DNA of 5,996 nt, from positions 1-5,996 of the forward strand of contig JAGVJS010000306.1 of NCBI GenBank assembly GCA_020051025.1. The letters run 5' to 3'. Shown piece after piece: positions 5,380 through 5,996 of this stretch. The stretch's first letter is position 1; each line of letters opens with the position of its first letter. The translations under genes were made by a program, and so were the position numbers. This DNA comes from Sphingobium sp. (GTDB lineage Bacteria > Pseudomonadota > Alphaproteobacteria > Sphingomonadales > Sphingomonadaceae). Under the pieces are notes generated by a model. It did no database searches and was not told where the DNA came from. It was given only the letters and a program-made list of their open reading frames with translations.

Positions 5380-5456
5380 GTGCAGTCCCGCGGCCGCCAC
5401 CGGTTCGGGAGAGTATCGCGTGCGCCCGCAGACGGCGTCCGCGGCCGGGTCTGCAC
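5380..5456 (+). promoter_or_regulatory. Long imperfect stem-loop in the leader
   Basis: GTGCAG (5380-5385) pairs with CTGCAC (5451-5456), CCCG (5387-5390) with CGGG (5446-5449) and GCCGC (5393-5397) with GCGGC (5441-5445), giving 15 base pairs with one T-T mismatch and one 2-base bulge around a 43-base loop. It ends 20 bases before the ATG at 5477. It may modulate translation or transcript stability; chance pairing in GC-rich DNA cannot be excluded. Confidence 0.35.
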
Positions 5457-5476
5457 GCAATTTGGGGTTTGAAACC

Positions 5477-5878
5477 ATGGCCTATATTGATTTCGCCCAG
5501 CCGCTGCCTGCGGTTGGGAACGGCATCTCCTTGCCTGCGATCCGGGACCGGATCAGGGCCGTCGCTACCGGCTTTTCGCCGATGGAATGGCAGATCGTGC
5601 GCCTGGCGCAGACCGATGGCCTCGCCTCTTTGCAAGAACCGGGGCGCTGGTTCCGGCTGAAGACATTCCTTTTCGGGCCGCAGCCGCATTTCAAACTGGC
5701 GGATGCCAAGCTGGAGGCGCTGCGCCGTCTGGCCGTGGAGGCCTGGCATGAAGGATTCGCGGTGCGCCCGTCCGCCATTCGGCAATTTCGCGAAGCCGGG
5801 TTCAGCGAAGGGCAGCTGGAAACATTGCTGTCCGCCGTCACCGCCGCCCGCCGCACCATCAAGGGGAAATATCCATGA
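5477..5878 (+). CDS. Unrecognised 133-residue protein, coupled to putative membrane/efflux gene
   Basis: I do not recognise the family. The protein lacks a signal peptide, membrane segment or cysteine, so it is probably cytoplasmic. It has a central aromatic/basic segment GRWFRLKTFLFGPQPHFKL (56-74), followed by helices rich in Ala, Leu, Glu and Arg (75-92 and 99-127). The ATG at 5477 is chosen over the in-frame ATG at 5345 because the extra 44 residues are low in pattern and overlap a long RNA stem. The ribosome site is weak (GGGG at 5464-5467). The stop overlaps the next start as ATGA, so translation of the two is probably coupled. It is the first clear gene after the TetR-controlled promoter. 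A small accessory or regulatory protein of an export system is possible, but that is only a guess from context. Confidence 0.65.
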   Translation: MAYIDFAQPLPAVGNGISLPAIRDRIRAVATGFSPMEWQIVRLAQTDGLASLQEPGRWFRLKTFLFGPQPHFKLADAKLEALRRLAVEAWHEGFAVRPSAIRQFREAGFSEGQLETLLSAVTAARRTIKGKYP

Positions 5879-5996
5879 ACATGATCGGAAAGATCGACAC
5901 CGATACGCAGGCCGGCGAAATCCGGCCCGATGGCACGGCAAAGCGTTGGCGCGGCCGCCATCTGGCCTGGGCGGCGCTTGGCATCGCTGTGCTGGG
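5875..5996 (+). CDS. N-terminus of a membrane-anchored protein, possibly HlyD/RND periplasmic adaptor (cut by window end)
   Basis: Only 40 full codons are present. The first 29 residues are polar and end in a basic cluster (KRWRGRH), followed by a hydrophobic stretch beginning LAWAALGIAVLG that runs out of the window. This is the pattern of a cytoplasmic tail plus one membrane anchor, as in HlyD/EmrA or RND periplasmic adaptor proteins. The start overlaps the preceding stop (ATGA) and has AAGGGGAAA about 5-13 bases upstream. The location in a TetR-regulated operon makes an efflux adaptor the best guess, but the diagnostic lipoyl and barrel domains lie outside, so another membrane protein remains possible. 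Confidence 0.5.
   Translation, partial: MNMIGKIDTDTQAGEIRPDGTAKRWRGRHLAWAALGIAVL

Larger units (their letters stand above)
5229..5476 (+). other. Long structured leader without a convincing gene
   Basis: About 250 bases separate the regulated promoter from the ATG at 5477. The stretch holds a pair of competing hairpins around a strong ribosome site, a 7-codon mini-ORF, and a long 15-bp stem ending 20 bases before the ATG, each listed separately. Longer open frames through it (from a GTG at 5307 and an ATG at 5345) show no recognisable protein pattern. Confidence 0.5.

Noticed and set aside
5345..5476. 44-residue N-terminal extension of the 133-residue protein
   Set aside because: The segment has no protein-like pattern, no ribosome site before the ATG at 5345, and overlaps a long RNA stem.
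5285..5941. 218-codon minus-strand open frame over the leader and the 133-residue gene
   Set aside because: It is rich in Arg/Pro/Gly, without motifs, and antisense to a frame that is ATGA-coupled to the next gene.

Overview
The window looks like a chromosomal segment of a sphingomonad (Sphingobium, Novosphingobium or Sphingomonas-like alphaproteobacterium). This rests on the high GC content, the G/C-rich third codon positions, and a strong resemblance of the main enzyme to LigM, the tetrahydrofolate-dependent aryl O-demethylase of Sphingobium sp. SYK-6. The genus is inferred; no marker gene is present.

Left part (1-2069). A plus-strand operon enters from the left with the C-terminal end of an alpha/beta hydrolase (1-195), followed 31 bases later by a complete LigM/DesA-type O-demethylase (227-1627). 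A strong intrinsic terminator (1652-1685) closes it. The gene-free stretch 1628-2069 holds this terminator, a second hairpin (1687-1717), an orphan plus-strand terminator-like hairpin (1985-2018) and a small hairpin behind the next gene. No protein-coding gene is convincing there.

Middle part (2070-4369, minus strand). A compact three-gene operon converges on the demethylase operon. It encodes a short MetE-like cobalamin-independent methyltransferase with an intact zinc motif (3233-4369), a SnoaL/NTF2-like protein overlapping it by 4 bases (2847-3236), and an IclR-family regulator 15 bases further on (2070-2831). One reading is that the demethylase moves aryl-O-methyl groups to tetrahydrofolate and the MetE-like protein handles methyl groups downstream, with the IclR protein sensing an aromatic. 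This link is inferred from proximity and family chemistry.

Right part (4370-5996). A divergent intergenic region carries candidate operators and promoters for the minus-strand operon and for a TetR-family repressor (4510-5121). The tetR promoter has a 14-bp palindromic operator overlapping its -10 box and start codon, so the mRNA appears leaderless. Nearly the same promoter/operator block recurs after tetR (5190-5228) in front of a structured leader of about 250 bases. The leader contains an SD-masking hairpin pair, a 7-codon mini-ORF and a 15-bp stem. It leads to an unrecognised 133-residue protein (5477-5878), overlapped by ATGA with the start of a probable membrane-anchored protein, perhaps an efflux adaptor (5875 onward, cut by the window end). 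This half looks like a TetR-controlled export locus.

No tRNA, rRNA, CRISPR array, insertion sequence or attachment site was seen.
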